Shown here: in pieces, positions 44,715 to 55,371 of the stretch
How positions within the stretch are numbered: position 1 is the stretch's first letter
How the letters are laid out: every line of letters starts with the position of its first letter
Origin: Paraspadella gotoi
Taxonomy: Eukaryota > Chaetognatha
NCBI GenBank assembly: GCA_051294375.1
Contig: CM119265.1
Span: 12,079,866 to 12,143,865, forward strand
Direction: 5' to 3'
DNA: 64,000 bases
Notes under the pieces: model-generated
What the model saw: only the letters and a program-made list of their open reading frames with translations
The model's database searches: none
What the model was told of the DNA's origin: nothing
Position numbers and translations under genes: made by a program

Positions 44715-44847
44715 CCGCTTCCATCCTTCCAAACCCCCGCTCAAAATGGAAACGTTATCCATCCCGAAAATCTTGAACATCCACCAAATTCTAGCGGCGG
44801 ACGCCGTGACGGACTGAGCGTCGTAGACAACGACGAAGCTCGAATTT
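44715..44847 (-). CDS. Two-domain rhodanese, exon 3: end of the first module
   Basis: 133 bases. The acceptor TTCTTAG|AAATTCG at 44847 gives one base completing a codon left by exon 2, and the donor is AAGCGG|GTGAGC at 44715. It encodes FVVVYDAQS, ARIWWMFKIFGMDNV and SILSGGLEGWKR, the highly conserved second half of the non-catalytic rhodanese module (VVYD...AARVWWMFRxFGHxNVxxLxGGLxxW). The residue in the place of the active cysteine is D (YDAQS), as expected for the structural N-terminal module. Strong identity. Confidence 0.9.
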
Positions 44848-44999
44848 CTAAGAAATCAAAGTCGACGCACAATTGCCTTATTATTGTTAGGGACGATCAG
44901 ATCATTGATCAATGATACATTTTATTAGGTTCATAAAGATTATTTAACGGTTCATAAACAATGGATAGAATGAATAATACATTAAATCAATCGAACTAA

Positions 45000-45162
45000 T
45001 GAATTCATTTTAATCAATCAATCAAATAAATCAATCAATCAATCAATGATTCCATCTTTAAATAAATAAGTATATTAAATCAATCAATCAATCAATCAAT
45101 GATTCCATCTTTAAATAGATAAATAAATAAATTAAATAAACCAATAAATCAATAAATAAATA

Positions 45163-45194
<32 letters not shown>

Positions 45195-45208
45195 CCAATA
45201 AATAAATA

Positions 45209-45244
<36 letters not shown>

Positions 45245-45366
45245 GATAAATAAAAAAATTAAACAATCAATAAATAAATAAATAAATAAATAAATAAATA
45301 TATAAATAAATAAATAAACAAATAAACAAACAAATAAATAAATAAATAAATAAATAAATAAATGAT
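45000..45366. repeat. Tetranucleotide repeats (AATC)n and (AAAT)n
   Basis: Several runs of AATC and AAAT between rhodanese exons 2 and 3. Confidence 0.95.
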
Positions 45367-45387
45367 TAAAACAATCAATCTAATCAC

Positions 45388-45530
45388 CTAATTCCCAACC
45401 CGGCCACGTGTTCCGCAAACTGGTCCTTGGTCGGCAGCGCGAAAGAAAATCCCGAATTTTTATCCAAACAAATTTCTAGATCGAAAAGAAGAGCGGATGT
45501 CACGCGGGAGAGTGAGAAACGTCTCTTCGC
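45388..45530 (-). CDS. Two-domain rhodanese, exon 2
   Basis: 143 bases from TTTCTAG|GCGAAG (45530) to ATTAG|GTGATT (45388), leaving two bases that join exon 3. It encodes AKRRFSLSRVTSALLFDLEI, CLDKNSGFSFALPT, KDQFAEHVAGLGI. Family equivalents are FxxAHIPGAxFFDIEE, DxxSxxPHMLPS and xxFAxYVxxLGI. The HIPGA motif of the first module is changed to RVTSA, a notable divergence. It sits just left of a repeat-filled 7.4-kb intron. Confidence 0.88.
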
Positions 45531-45559
45531 CTAGAAACGAATTCAAAACAAAACGTAAA

Positions 45560-45955
45560 AAAACAGTATATGACGCGATGTACAGTCTCGTAGAATAAAC
45601 TATGCAGTTAAAAAAAAATTTTCATTATTGATTTTTTTTTTTTTTTATTGTTTCTCATCCTAGGTCATTACTCCGTGAACGTTATGTATAAAAATTAATG
45701 CAAAATCTTTTAATGCTCTCAAGATACAGTTAAATACATAAATGCCGTCAGAATTCAAACTAAAAAGAAGATTGGTTTATTCTATAATGTGTGAACAACA
45801 TATCTCTTAAAAAACAATGCAGTCAGGATCTTTGTTTAAGCGGTCGTTTGATATCAAAAAGCTGGAATTCAAGTTTCAACGGAATCAGGCTAGTGGAAGT
45901 AGGTTTAACTAGAAAAAGAAAAGATCAATTTTAGTTTATTAATTTAATTTGTATT
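45560..45955 (+). repeat. Dispersed repeat of about 0.4 kb, copy 1
   Basis: Begins ACGCGATGTACAGTCTCGTA and contains AAATACATAAATGCC and GAAGATTGGTTTATTCT. A direct copy is at about 58951-59430 in the GPCR intron. No frame. Confidence 0.8.
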
Positions 45956-46009
45956 TTTATCGTCGCAATCGCTCTCTCTGTGGTTTCGACAAATGGCGTC
46001 GTCGTCGTT

Positions 46010-46337
46010 GTCGGCGTTGTTGTCGAGGTCCTTGAAATTGGGTGAGGACAGTTATTAAATATGTTTTGTTTACGTTTTATCAAAATAAACAAATTTTCTC
46101 ATTTTATTTTTATGTCTCCTCTCTCTCTATTCTCTTTTAATTATATATAGCTATCTCTTTCTCTCTTTTCCCCAGTGCTGATTCATCAAAAAAAAACGAG
46201 TCTGCAGCTGGCTCTGCAGGGGCTCTTTCTTTTCTCTCTTTTCTCCTGGTGCTTCTGCTGCTGCCTTTTGATTTTTTTATTTTTTTCTGGCTGCCTCTGC
46301 TGCTGCCGCTGCTGATTCATCAAAAAACGATTTGGCT

Positions 46338-46368
<31 letters not shown>

Positions 46369-46578
46369 GTCACTCTCTCTCTGTCTCACTCTCTCTCTCT
46401 CTTTCTTTCTCTCTTTTTTTTCAGGTTCTGCGTCTGCTGATCAGTTTATTTGTCAATGAAAAAGTTTTCTCCTGCTGCTACTGCTGATTCGTCCGAAAAC
46501 GATTTGGCCTCTCTCTCTCTCTCGCAACATCGGGTTTTTATTTCGTTCTTTCTTCTTGTCACTCTCTTTTTATTTTTC
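46010..46578 (+). repeat. CT cassettes with diverged hairpin heads
   Basis: Three units, each with a GCTGATTCATCAAAAAAC-like head (about 46170, 46310, 46478) followed by CT tracts (46335-46420, 46510-46525). 46020-46120 matches the beginning of the TRPM-intron repeat (16205-16310). Confidence 0.65.
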
Positions 46579-48900
46579 GTCGGATCTGCTTTTAGCAGAT
46601 CCCGACTCTATAATTCACTTTGTCGGTCCGTCGGTCCGCCCGCTCAATCTTGACGGGCATTCACTTATATCATGTCAGAACATCGAATTATGATAAATTA
46701 TCCAAAAAAAACGATGTCCGTCCGTCCATCCGTCCGACCTTAGCAAAAAATACCAATTACTCGTGATTGGATGGATGGATTGGAATGATATTTTGTGTGT
46801 GGGTAGGGAAGTGTGTGTGCTTGAGCTGGATATAAAGTTTCGATGGAAAAAAAAATATATTTCACTATTTGGATGGGTCGATTAATCAAGTTTCGATGTT
46901 TCACTAATTGATTATGCTTCTTTTTCTTTTTATTTTAAATGTAAATACAAGATATATTAATTAATCAAATAATTAATCAGTTAATTAATCAATTAATTAA
47001 TCAATAATTAATTAATCAGTCAATTAATCAATTTATTGTTCAATAAATCAATTTATTTATCTATTATTTAATTATTTAATCAATCAATCAAGTCACATTC
47101 AATATCTTTCTTATCTGACAAAAATTCTAAAAGTCAATTATGAACAACGTACCATCAGTGAACATTAATTTGTAAAAAGTATTAATTTTATGTATTTTAA
47201 TTTTCGCAGTACTATCCTTATAAAATCAAAAAAATTCACAATAGGCTTTTCTTAATTTTGATTGCCCAGATATTGCATTCCTGTCAAAAGTTGATAAATC
47301 TTTTTTAGTCGGATCTGCTTATCAGCAGATCCCGACTCTATAACTCACTTTGTCGGTCCGTCGGTCCGCCCCCTCAATATTGTCATCGAATTATGATAAA
47401 TTATGCAAAAAAAAAACGATGTCCGTCCGTCCGTCTGTCTGTCTGTCTGTCTGACTGTCCGTCTCCGTCGTCCGTCCGTCCGTCCGTCCGTCCGTCCGTC
47501 CGTCCTCCGTCCGTCCCCCTTAGCAAAAAACTCCAATTACTCGTGATTGGATGGATGGATTGGTATGAAGTTTTGTGTGTGGGTAGGAAACTGTGTGATG
47601 AGATGGATATGAAGTTTCGAGGGAATCGTGCGAGTGGAAAACAAAAAAAAAATTTCACTATTTGAACGCCAATTCCTCATGAGTGGAGACAATTGACTTG
47701 AAATTTTGTATGATGGTAGGGAAGTGTGTAATTGAGCTGGATATAAAGTTTCGATGGAATCGTGCGAGTGGAAATGAGTTAAAATGGAAAAAACAAAAGT
47801 CATATTTACTTGAAGTGTTTTTACTTAAATTTACTCATAATTATTATTGTTTATTCAAAATTGGATAGATAAATCGAAATGGAATTTTGTGTGTGGGTAG
47901 GAAAGTATGTGATAAAGCTGGATATAATTTTTTTGATGAGAATCGTAGGAGTGGAAAAGAGTTCAAATTAGAAAACCAAAAGACACATTTATTTGAATTT
48001 TTTAAAGTTTCTCTCTCTATCTCTCTCTGATTGATTGATTGATTGATGATTGATTTGATGATTGTTGATTGATTGAATTGACCAAATTATGCCAATTGAC
48101 AAAATATGCCAGTTGACCAAATTCTTAAAGTTGACCAAATTATGCCAGTTGACCAAATTCTGCAAGTTGATCAAGTTCTGCAAGTTGACCAAATTATGCC
48201 TGTTGACCAAATTATGCCTGTTGACCAAATCATGCCAGTTGACCAAATTATGCCAGTTGACCAAATTATGCTAGTTGACCAAATTAGGCCAGTTGATAAA
48301 ATTATGCCAGTTGACCAAATTATGCCGGTTGACCAAATTATCTTAATTGATCAAATTATGTCAGTTGACCAAATTATGTCAGTTGACCAAATTATGTCAG
48401 TAGACCAAATTATGTCAGTTAACCAAATTATGCAAGTTGATTAAATTATGCAAGTTGAACAAGTTAGCTTATTACCACTTAATTATCGATTGACCTGGAA
48501 TTTTGTATGTGAGTAGAAAAGTGTGTGATTGAACATGAAACCAAGTTTCGATGGAATCTTTTGAGTGGAAATGAGTTTTAAATGGAAAAAAACAAAAAAC
48601 CTGTTTCACTAATTGATTATGATTCTTTTTCCTTTTATATTAAATGTATATGCAGGATGTATTAATAAATCAAATAATTAATCAGTTAATTAATCAATTA
48701 GTTAATTAATTAATCAATAATTAATTAATCAGTCAATCAATCCGTCCATCCCTCCCACCTTAGCAAGAAGCTCCAATAACTCGTGATTGGCTGGTTGGAT
48801 TGGAAAGAAATTTTGTGTGTGGGTAGGAAGTGAGTGATAAAGCTGGATATAAAGTTTCGACGGAATCGTGTGAGTTTAAGAAAAGGGTCATTCAATTCAA
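46579..48900 (-). repeat. GATCTGC-hairpin repeats in inverse orientation, two heads
   Basis: Hairpin heads at 46579-46606 and 47307-47336 are followed by CTCTATAA(C/T)TCACTTTGTC, (GTCC)n-type tracts (best at 47414-47515) and several diverged body units (GTGTGGGTAGGAAAGTGTG). Similar sequence in the TRPM intron runs the other way. All of this is intron 1 of the rhodanese gene. Confidence 0.7.
48064..48470 (+). repeat. 18-bp minisatellite, about 22 copies
   Basis: The unit TTGACCAAATTATGCCAG varies little. Because 18 is a multiple of three, frames stay open on both strands (hexapeptide PVDQIM on plus, NWHNLV on minus). With no start context, splice sites or homologue, I read it as non-coding DNA inside an intron. 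Confidence 0.9.
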
Positions 48901-49735
48901 CTTCAAAATAGGCTAAAATGGGTACAAATTCAGAAAGCTGAGTCCTGGCGATTCCGAAAATTATTCACTTTATACATTTGATGCATTCTACCCCATTTTA
49001 TATCGGTTTTAATAATAATTAAAAATAAAAGAAACCTATCTGAAGAGTTGCAGGTCAAACGAAAAGCCCAATCCATCTGAATTTTTTAATGAATTCTTTA
49101 TTACTGAATTAGAAAAAATGTTAATAGAGACATTTTTAAATTTCAACTTGTATCCTTGAAAAATCAAACGTTTTTAAACTTTAACCCTGAATTCTTTCTA
49201 ACGTAACGCGTTTATCAAAGGTCTCTCTATTACATTTTACAAAGTTTTAAGATTGCTAATCAAATTTTAATTCAATATTATTGCAGTCGTTTAGGCTGCA
49301 ACTCTCAAATTCAGTGTAGATTCATGTAGCTCGAATTCTTTACCATCTATTTAACTGAAGATTTTGTCCATGACTGGAAAACAACAGAGTACCGAGATTA
49401 ATTGTTTAATTTCTCCCTTCTAAACTATCCCATACCGCGTTTTAACTTCTTACCTAGAATTTTAACAACCAGATTGAAAAACATAATCTTTAAAAAATGT
49501 GCTTACCCATTTAACTTAACAATTTTGTTATTTACCCATTTAAAAAAATTATTGAAAACAGAATGAACACAAATAAATAATAACTTATCTTTGTGATTAC
49601 TGATGACTATAATGTATTTCTCGATATATTAAGCTCTAAACACATCAATGATACGTATATGTTTATGCTGAATGACCTTTCCTCTTAAGAGGAAAAACAT
49701 AAGTCGCATATTACTAAAATATTTGTAATTATTTT
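48901..49735. other. AT-rich intron sequence, nothing recognised
   Basis: No frame or repeat assignment. Confidence 0.5.
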
Positions 49736-50200
49736 AACACAATAAGTACTCTAAATTAATCATAATTGGATGGATAGATTGAGATTCAAATTTTTGTTGT
49801 GGGATAGAAAAATGTGTATCGATGCTTGATATAAAGTTTCGGTGGAAACGTACGAGTGGAAATGAGTTTAAATGAAAAAAATATAGAGTCACATTTACTT
49901 GAATCTTTTTACTTATTTTAACCCATAATAGATGAGATGAAATTTTGTGAGCGGGTAGGAAAGTTGTGAAGAAGCTAGATAATAAGTTTGACGGAATTGT
50001 GCCAGTGGAAATGAGTTTAAATGGAAAAAACATAAGTAACCTACTTGAATCTTTTTTTATTTTTTTTTTTATTTTTTTTTGAGAGAGAGAGAAGAGGAGA
50101 GCAGAAAAATGAGCATAGGATCGTCGCAATTGCAAAGAAAGAGAGAGAGAGCAGAAAAATGAGCATAAGGATCGTTGCAATTGCAAGAGAAGAGAGAGGA

Positions 50201-50232
<32 letters not shown>

Positions 50233-50270
50233 AGAGAAAGAGTCCGAAATAAAAATTAGCGAATAAAAAA
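49736..50270 (-). repeat. GATCTGC-repeat body fragments and (GA)n tract
   Basis: Body phrases (GATATAAAGTTTCGGTGGAA) at 49790-50040, then interrupted GA repeats 50083-50235 with two copies of GAGCATA(A)GGATCGT. Confidence 0.65.
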
Positions 50271-50374
50271 GTTATCTACTCACAGAATAAAAATAATTAA
50301 ATACTTACAAAATACATAAAATTGATAAAATTATTATTCCGATAACATTGTTTAATCAACATGCAATATACTAG

Positions 50375-50905
50375 TAAGGCAGGCCAAAATTGAAACACTT
50401 TTTATAACTTCTAGTTCTCTCAAAAAAATTTCTTTTCCTTCTACTACTAAATCGATTTCACAATGTAACTTTTTGAATTAGTTCATTGGGTTGTTGCACT
50501 GAATCTTTTAAATATTTATTAATATATAACAAATGACCAAAAAAAATTTTTTAAATTTGATTTTTAAGAACGGTTCTGTAGAGCTTAAAAAGTTGAATGA
50601 AAGTTAGTACTATAATTTTTTCAAATTTTAACATAAATTGGTTAAAAATAGAAAAACCTTAAAAATTATCACATTCATCATTATTGGCTGAATTTTATTT
50701 TTTTAAATTTTTCATTAATAAAACAAAAAAAAGTTGTATAATAACCTTTATCTAACCTTTTAAGCTCTATCAGAATCTATAAAAAATTGATAAGCAAATT
50801 TTAAAAATTATTTTCATTTCAATATTATAATAGTCGCTTAACCATTACCATTAACCATTTGAGAGAACTTCATTAGTTTTCAACCTGTTCGGCCTAATAT
50901 CTAGT
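50375..50905 (-). repeat. Inverted copy of the 23.3-24.1 kb element
   Basis: From GGCAGGCCAAAATTG to CAACCTGTTCGGCC it is the reverse complement of 23285-24110, without the 183-bp tandem duplication. A second truncated end follows at 50915-51045. Confidence 0.72.
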
Positions 50906-51049
50906 ACGCGGGCCAAATTGAACACTTTTTATAACTTCGAGTTCTCTTTTAAAAATTTTTTTCTTTTACTACTAAATCGATTTTAAATGTAACTTTTTTT
51001 TAGTTTCATTGGTTTGTTGCACTGAAGCTTTTAAATATTATATTAATAT

Positions 51050-51260
51050 ATATAATTATATAAAGTTTTGACGGAATTTGTGCCAGTGGAAATGAGTTTA
51101 GATGGAAAAAACATAAGTCACATTTACTTGAATCTTTAAATTAATGATCTAATAAATGTTTTAATTAATTAATTAGTTAATTAATTAATTAATTAATGTG
51201 AAAAAAATGATGCAAGTTAAAAAAATCTTAAAAGCATAAAGATCGTCGCAATTGCATAAA

Positions 51261-51295
<35 letters not shown>

Positions 51296-51835
51296 TGAGA
51301 GGACAAGGAGACATAAAATAAATAAAGGATATTTGTTTGTTTTGATAAAATGTAAACAAAACATATTTAATAACTGTCCTAACCCAATTTTAAGGACATC
51401 GATGATGATAAGTTGAATTAAATATTAAAATAATTATTACATATTAAAATTAATTAATTAATTATAATTAATCGATATTAATTAAAATTAAATTATCGTA
51501 AGGGCAGATCCGACATTGTTTGCTCAAACTTGTTTTTTAATAAGTGGGTTAAAAATTAATCAAGTTTGAGCAAACAATGCCGAATCTGCTCACGGTCATT
51601 AGCGGTACGCAGCTGATCAGATTTTAATTAATTAATATTGATTTTTTTAATTTGTGTCAAAATCGTTTTCCACTTTATCTCGCCTCTCAATCACAAAACA
51701 ATCTTGATCACAAAATTAATTAATTAATAAATTAATTACAAATAATAAATAATTAATTAAATACTTATTTATTAATAATTAATTAATGCAGCTTGATTTT
51801 AAATTTAATATAAAAATAAAAAAGACTAATCAAAT
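51050..51835 (-). repeat. Minus-oriented fragment of the TRPM-intron repeat, with head-to-head junction
   Basis: 51220-51420 is the reverse of 16205-16395. At 51486-51592 the terminal phrase GCAGATCCGACATTGTTTGC is followed 50 bases on by its inverted copy, so two elements meet head to head. Confidence 0.68.
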
Positions 51836-52351
51836 AGTGAAATAGATTGTTTGTTTTTTCCATTTTAACTCCTTTCCACTTAAACGATTCCATCAAAACT
51901 TTATTTCCTGCTCAATCACACACTTTCCTTCCCAAATACAAATTTGAAGTTAATCGCCCCATTCACTCATGAGTTATTGGCGTTAAAATAATTAAATATA
52001 TATATTTTTTCCATATTAACTCATTTCCACTCCACCCCACATCGAAACTTGATTACCAGCTCAATCACACACTTTCCTACCCACACACAAAATTTCATTC
52101 CAATCCATCCATCAAATCACGAGTAATTGGTGTTTTTGGCTAAGGTGGGACGGACGGACAGACAGACAGACGGAGAGACATACGGACGGACAGACAGACA
52201 AACGGATGGATGGACATCAATTTTTTGCATAATTTATCATAATTCAAAGTTCTGATATGATATAAGTGAATGACCGACAAGATTGGCGGGGCGGACCATG
52301 AACCGACAAAGTGAATTATAGAGCCGGAATCTGCTGTAAGCAGATCCGGCT
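51836..52351 (+). repeat. GATCTGC-hairpin repeat end, plus orientation
   Basis: Body units, then GACG/GACA-rich tract (52146-52215), then the hairpin 52322-52351 (AGCCGGAATCTGCT...AGCAGATCCGGCT). Confidence 0.75.
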
Positions 52352-52902
52352 AAAAAACTATATTTAACATTTTAAATTATAATTTTCAGCTTGAAATATA
52401 GATTTTTCTGATATTTGATCAACTTAATGTAAATTTTTTTAAAAAAAGAGTTATATATCTTTATATATAAAAAAAATCTTACAAAAAACTATTTTGAAAT
52501 TTTAACATTTATTGGATTAGTACTATATGGCCTACTGCGTAAATTGTAAAATTTATAATACAATTTTTTTATACATACATGTTCATTAGTATAATGTTGT
52601 TCGTTCCTCACTTTTAGAATTTTAATTAAAGTTAAATTTAGAATTTTTACTACGCCTTATTGGACAGGCTGCAAGACGTTGTGAGGTTTCCAGTTTCTAG
52701 TTACGAGCGAATTAATGAAATTGTTACAAATAATGTAAAAAGTATCCATTAATTCGGTAACTGAACTATATCTTGGCTCCAGACTTTGAACAGGCTATGG
52801 CGGGCTCAGGCTTCTACTTCACCAGCAGGACCTTCCTCGCTTTCAATAACGCTTCACAGTGAAGTTTATTAATGAAAGTCTTCCGAAAGGTCGATGCCTT
52901 AC
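52352..52902. repeat. Intron 1 of the rhodanese gene: repeat ends
   Basis: 52510-52665 is the inverted GTAAGGCGTAGTAAA element end. 52712-52800 is a diverged copy of the 83-bp sequence at 7759. Confidence 0.55.
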
Positions 52903-53001
52903 ATCCGGTTCGTACGATCCTTGCAAAACGACGCAATCCATCTCCGGATTACGGATCATCTCGTCCACATCCGACGGAGAGAGAAGAAGAGGCGTAGACA
53001 T
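52903..53001 (-). CDS. Two-domain rhodanese, exon 1 with start codon
   Basis: 33 codons from ATG at 53001 to the donor CCGGAT|GTAAGG at 52903, phase 0. The residues MSTPLLLSPSDVDEMIRNP followed by VVLQGSY fit the start of TST/MPST enzymes (LVSPxxLxxxL...VVVLDxSW). An in-frame stop lies two codons before the ATG, fixing the start. The exon joins exon 2 (GCG AAG AGA) in phase 0, giving about 222 residues over five exons out of roughly 290 usual for the family. Rhodaneses move sulfane sulfur for cyanide detoxification, H2S metabolism or tRNA thiolation. With no obvious targeting peptide, a cytosolic location is plausible. The gene would be divergent to the GPCR. Confidence 0.78.
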
Positions 53002-53218
53002 CTTTTAAAGTCACGAACCAACGCGGACGAGCCTCTTCGGTTTGTCTTCGACTCAAAAATTTATAAGGAAAAAAAAAATTATGAATTGAACGACGAAAAA
53101 ATAAAAGGGGAATGAGAAGAAAAATCTTTTCCAGCCCGAAATATTTAACTTGCTTAACGAGATGTGATCAATCAAGCTAATTAAAAAATATTGAAGCATT
53201 TTACCCGTTTCTGGGTTT

Positions 53219-53225
53219 CTCGGTC

Positions 53226-53280
<55 letters not shown>

Positions 53281-53308
53281 ATCCTCTCTCTCTCTCTCTC
53301 TCTCTCCT
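53219..53308 (+). repeat. (CT)n microsatellite
   Basis: About 40 CT units with a single interruption, upstream of the rhodanese start. Confidence 0.97.
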
Positions 53309-53427
53309 TTAGACCTAGGATTAAAAGGAATGTGGATCAGTCTTTTTTTTTGTCAATGGATTCAACTTCTCCTTAGAAAAAAAGGATCAACTGATTTTTG
53401 GTGAAAGTTGATATTGAGAGATTGGCG

Positions 53428-53784
53428 CCTTCGCCTTCGCCTTCGCCTTCGCCTTCGCCATTGGCATTGCTCTCGGTCGTCGTTAACATTGGCCTTACTG
53501 ATTAGCGCCTTTGAACGTGACCGTTTGTTCATTGGCTTCTTTGCGATTTGACCTCAATGAACCTCAACGTGGAATCGAACAGAGATTCTTCATTTTTGAA
53601 GATAACGAGTCTTTGGCTTCGATTAATGCGACGAACGATCGACTTGACTAGGGATGACGACGACGACGACGAAGATGACGACGACGATGACGAAGATGAC
53701 GACGAGGAAGAAAACGAAAACGACAGAAATGAAAACAAAGACTACGCCGACCGTGGAGAGAGAGAGAGAGAGAGAGAGAGGAGG

Positions 53785-53835
<51 letters not shown>
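53428..53835 (+). repeat. Simple repeats: (GCCTTC)n, (GAC/GAT)n and (GA)n
   Basis: GCCTTC x5-6 at 53428-53460, an acidic-coding GAC/GAT run at 53656-53715, and a (GA)n tract at 53757-53832. The Asp/Glu-rich frame through it has no family resemblance. Confidence 0.9.
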
Positions 53836-53959
53836 AAGAAAAAAAGGCGAAGATAGTTGGGATTTGGAATTTAAATTTGCGACGTTTTTTTCTGTAAAAA
53901 TTGTGAAGGGAGAGTTGAATTATCTACTCTAGCAATTGCGATATCTTACTCGGGCTGTG

Positions 53960-54189
53960 ATATTTTTATCTCGCCAGACGGGCATAAGCCCGTCCTGGCT
54001 CTTTGTGACATCATCGTCGTCGTCACGCTTTTTTTTCTTATATAGTTTTGACTGGGGCTTACAATTTTGTTTTTATCGAGCCTACCGGTGAAGCCGGTTC
54101 AGGCTCGATATTGTTTCGGGTGAGCTTCTTTGTGACGTCGTCGTCGGCGTCACGCTTTTTTGTATAAAAACTACTACGCTTTTATAGTT
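53960..54189 (+). repeat. GCCGG-hairpin repeats, two copies
   Basis: Heads at 53970-54002 (ACGGGC...GCCCGT) and 54072-54110 (ACCGG...CCGGT). Each is followed by TTTGTGACGTCGTCG-like tracts and a CACGCTTTTT segment. The two heads differ by paired changes. Confidence 0.68.
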
Positions 54190-54375
54190 TTGTTATATTA
54201 TTAAAGATAACCTTTCCCTTTTAAATCTTAGCAAATTAGATCATAAGTTTATCAGTTATATCTTAGTTTTAAAGATCCTTTCCTCAATTAAAAATTGCCT
54301 ACTTTTATTCAGTTAACTACTAGGTAAACCAAAAAATTGTCTATTACCTATTTAAGAAAAAATCTTTGCCTTAGG
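54190..54375 (+). mobile_element. Truncated copy of the hAT-type element end
   Basis: Nearly identical to 42190-42357 (for example CAAATTAGATCATAAGTTTA), ending at GCCTTAGG where the terminal inverted repeat would continue. The TIR itself is broken. Confidence 0.75.
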
Positions 54376-55371
54376 CCCATCTTTGGTGAAATAAAGATTT
54401 AAAATGGCTTCTTTGTGACATAGTCGTCGTCGTCGTCGTCGTCTGTGTTGGCGTCACGCTTTTTTAACATTGATTCTATTAAAAGTGTTATATCATAGGG
54501 AGTTTAAAATTTAGATATGGCCTCTCATCATCAAGATCTTTGAAATTGTCATGTTTCATATCAATATTCGGATTTGCTTAGGTTTTATTTACAAAACAAA
54601 AACGTTTTAATTATACGTCGCTCTCTCTCTCTCTCTCTCTCTTTTAATTATATGTCGCTCTCTCTCTCACTCTTTTTCTCCGTCCCTGCTTCTTCTGATT
54701 CGTCTAAAAACAAGTTCAGACTCTGCAGCGGCTGTCCAGCTTCTTTCTCTATCTCAAACTTCTGGGATTCAAAGAGAAAATGGGAAATGTTTCAGAGCGA
54801 GAATGATGAGGGTAAAAGGGACTCAAACTACTGGGAGTCAAAGGGAAGAAAAGAAAGGAGGAGAGAGCGATCGAAGGGAGGAGGGTAGGATAAGGGGGCG
54901 GGGGGAGGGGGGGGTGGATTCAAAATACAAAAGGAACAAGAACGATAATTCAAATGTGTTGCGCCGCAGTGAATGCTTTATTTCTTGTGACTTGACATCA
55001 CATGACGTGACATGAAATGACATGACATAACTTAACAAGACTTCATGACTACAAAAACTTTCTTAGCGCGTATATTTATGACATGCACTCCATCAAAATT
55101 CAGTCTTTTATTTCTTTTTAGTTTTAGGATTTCCTGAAGGCGGCGCTAGCAATCCCTTAGATTTGAGGATTTTTTTCTGTCTGAACAATAGAGCAACAAA
55201 CAGACATACCGACCGACCGACAAAATGACCAACAGACCGACCGAAAAGTGACTTATAGAGTTTCTCCGTGAGTACTCGCGTCGCAACTAAAAAGGGAAAT
55301 GACAAAAAATCGACTAATGGACGAAGAGAAGAGAAAGTAGAGGGAAGAGGTCAACGGTTAATCCGAGCGGA
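54376..55371. other. Intergenic with CT cassette and minor repeats
   Basis: CGT repeats (54420-54445), CT tract at 54617-54665 with a diverged head at 54690, and a G-rich run at 54888-54916. No gene recognised. Confidence 0.5.

Noticed and set aside
48106-48444. 112-codon frame of hexapeptide repeats
   Set aside because: Frames are open on both strands because the 18-bp unit is a multiple of three; it lies inside a rhodanese intron.
53548-53932. Asp/Glu-rich and Arg/Glu-rich frames
   Set aside because: Simple translation of (GAC)n and (GA)n microsatellites.
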